From Gordonia westfalica (lineage in GTDB: Bacteria; Actinomycetota; Actinomycetes; Mycobacteriales; Mycobacteriaceae), in assembly GCF_900105725.1 (NCBI RefSeq), contig NZ_FNLM01000036.1, forward strand, positions 744,001-808,000: a stretch of 64,000 bases of DNA, in the 5' to 3' direction. The translations under genes were made by a program, and so were the position numbers. Positions 62,940-64,000 of this stretch are shown piece by piece. Every line of letters starts with the position of its first letter. Positions within the stretch are counted from its first letter, which is position 1. The notes beneath the pieces are model-generated. The model was not told the DNA's origin, made no database searches, and saw nothing but the letters and a program-made list of their open reading frames with translations.

Positions 62940-63355
62940 GCGCGAATATTACTCATGAGTCAGTTCGTGCGTGGACCCGCGTCCGCAGGGTGTGACGAGG
63001 TCGGATTTGAATCGGGACCCGCCTCTGTTGCATACTTGTCGGGTTGCCTTGACCGGCGGACGCACGTTGCACTGTGTGCCGACACCGCGGAAGCCGTCAG
63101 GTGAATGACTCCCAGGCCCGGTTTACGGGGACTGGGCGTGTAACGCGTGCTCCGAATCAGGTTCACGGACTCGACACGCCCGACCGCGGGTGCCGGAGCA
63201 AACCGGCTCGTACCAGCGACGAGCCAACGTACAACGACAGATGAACAGCGTCGATTGCCGAATCTCACACGGTGGTCATGTGCTCAGCCGGCGAGAGCCT
63301 GCCCTGGTCACGCGGTGTTTGTCTGTCGAGAACAACTGACGGAAGAGGACACAGC
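62940..63355 (+). other. 416-bp leader and promoter region of the S10 operon
   Basis: No credible gene is present. It holds the candidate promoter at 63007-63036 and a leader of about 310 bases before rpsJ. A long leader is usual for S10 operons, where L4 can control translation. I see no clear riboswitch. Confidence 0.55.
63007..63036 (+). promoter_or_regulatory. Candidate promoter of the S10 operon
   Basis: TTGAAT (63007-63012) and CATACT (63031-63036) are 18 bp apart. The -10 fits the CAnnnT form accepted in actinobacteria. It lies about 320 bp before rpsJ. Confidence 0.5.
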
Positions 63356-63661
63356 GTGGCGGGACAGAAGATCCGCATCAGGCTCAAGGCCTACGACCAC
63401 GAGGCGATCGACGCTTCGGCGCGCAAGATCGTGGAAACCGTGACCCGTACGGGTGCACGTGTCGTTGGCCCGGTGCCGTTGCCCACCGAGAAGAACGTGT
63501 ACTGCGTCATCCGTTCGCCGCACAAGTACAAGGACAGCCGCGAACATTTCGAGATGCGTACACACAAGCGACTCATCGACATCCTCGACCCGACCCCGAA
63601 GACGGTCGACGCGCTCATGCGCATCGACCTGCCGGCCAGTGTCGACGTCAACATCCAGTAG
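63356..63661 (+). CDS. rpsJ: 30S ribosomal protein S10
   Basis: The 101-residue protein starts at GTG with [25 protein letters not shown] and has the conserved [41 protein letters not shown]10 (NusE) is both part of the 30S head and a transcription antitermination factor. It is the first gene of the S10 operon. Confidence 0.98.
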   Translation: MAGQKIRIRLKAYDHEAIDASARKIVETVTRTGARVVGPVPLPTEKNVYCVIRSPHKYKDSREHFEMRTHKRLIDILDPTPKTVDALMRIDLPASVDVNIQ

Positions 63662-63680
63662 GACGGGGACGAGATAAATC

Positions 63681-64000
63681 ATGAGTAATCAGAGTTCATC
63701 CAAGGGCATCCTGGGTACCAAGCTCGGTATGACCCAGGTATTCGACGAGAACAACCGGGTCGTCCCGGTCACGGTCATCCAGGCCGGACCGAACGTGATC
63801 ACCCAGCTCCGTACGCAGGATCGTGACGGCTACACCGCCGTCCAGATCGCCTACGGCGCCATCGATCCCCGCAAGGTGACCAAGCCGGTCGCCGGTCAGT
63901 TCGAGAAGGCCGGGGTCACCCCGCGCCGCCACCTGGCCGAGATCCGCGTCAACGACGTCAGCGAGTTCGAGATCGGTCAGGAACTGACCGCCGAGATCTT
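63681..64000 (+). CDS. rplC: 50S ribosomal protein L3, partial (window edge)
   Basis: ATG 63681 opens [33 protein letters not shown], the start of L3, with about 106 codons to the window end. It follows rpsJ by 19 bp, as normal in the S10 operon. The C-terminal part lies outside the window. Confidence 0.96.
   Translation, partial: MSNQSSSKGILGTKLGMTQVFDENNRVVPVTVIQAGPNVITQLRTQDRDGYTAVQIAYGAIDPRKVTKPVAGQFEKAGVTPRRHLAEIRVNDVSEFEIGQELTAEI

Overview
The window is very GC-rich, gene-dense DNA from a mycolic-acid actinobacterium (Mycobacteriales), most likely Gordonia or a close relative. The supporting features are GTG starts on ribosomal genes, a mycofactocin locus between the str (rpsL-rpsG-fusA-tuf) and S10 (rpsJ-rplC) operons as in mycobacteria, KstR-type operator boxes, Mce-associated-type proteins and many acyl-CoA and steroid-type enzymes. 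The genus is an inference from gene content; no 16S gene is present.

Layout. 1-7 kb: a FadD-type CoA ligase cut by the window edge, a secreted protein, a double-hotdog thioesterase, and a four-gene operon (TIGR03084-like protein, two acyl-CoA dehydrogenases, TetR) behind a perfect 18-bp palindrome. 7-19 kb: an intergenic palindrome and repeat, two membrane proteins, an NDMA-type alcohol dehydrogenase plus aldehyde dehydrogenase pair, an HPP-CBS protein, an AcoR-like activator, exonuclease III and several small proteins. 19-24 kb: the str operon with a candidate promoter and terminator. 24-28.3 kb: a damaged region with a fadD remnant, a TetR gene and an alpha/beta hydrolase split by an IS30-family element whose 3-bp target duplication can be read. 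28.3-35.8 kb: MpaB-like oxygenase, menC, a P450-TetR-SDR operon and four consecutive Mce-associated-type membrane proteins. 35.8-49.8 kb: ferredoxin reductase, AlkD-like protein, DoxX-like protein, KshB-like reductase and the mycofactocin genes mftR, mftABCD, a mycofactocin-type SDR, a tandem-repeat block, a racemase on the opposite strand, then mftEFG. 50-63 kb: a 13E12-type HNH protein, an F420/PPOX protein, secreted proteins, and a minus-strand block with an asparagine-synthase-like amidotransferase, S9 peptidase, GntR, NCS1 transporter and hydantoin-type racemase. 63-64 kb: rpsJ and the start of rplC.

Functional links. MftA-G make and recycle the redox cofactor mycofactocin. The SDR beside mftD and the alcohol dehydrogenase at 10.2-11.3 kb belong to families that use it, so the window holds the cofactor pathway and at least two likely clients. 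KstR-like boxes in front of kshB, the mft SDR and (imperfect) fadD suggest that cholesterol or sterol degradation and mycofactocin-linked redox share control.

Quality note. Four otherwise intact genes (the ferredoxin reductase, mftF, the racemase and the S9 peptidase) are each broken by a one- or two-base deficit in a C run or CG run. This looks more like homopolymer error in the assembly than four real pseudogenes, so they are described as probably intact genes with an apparent frameshift.
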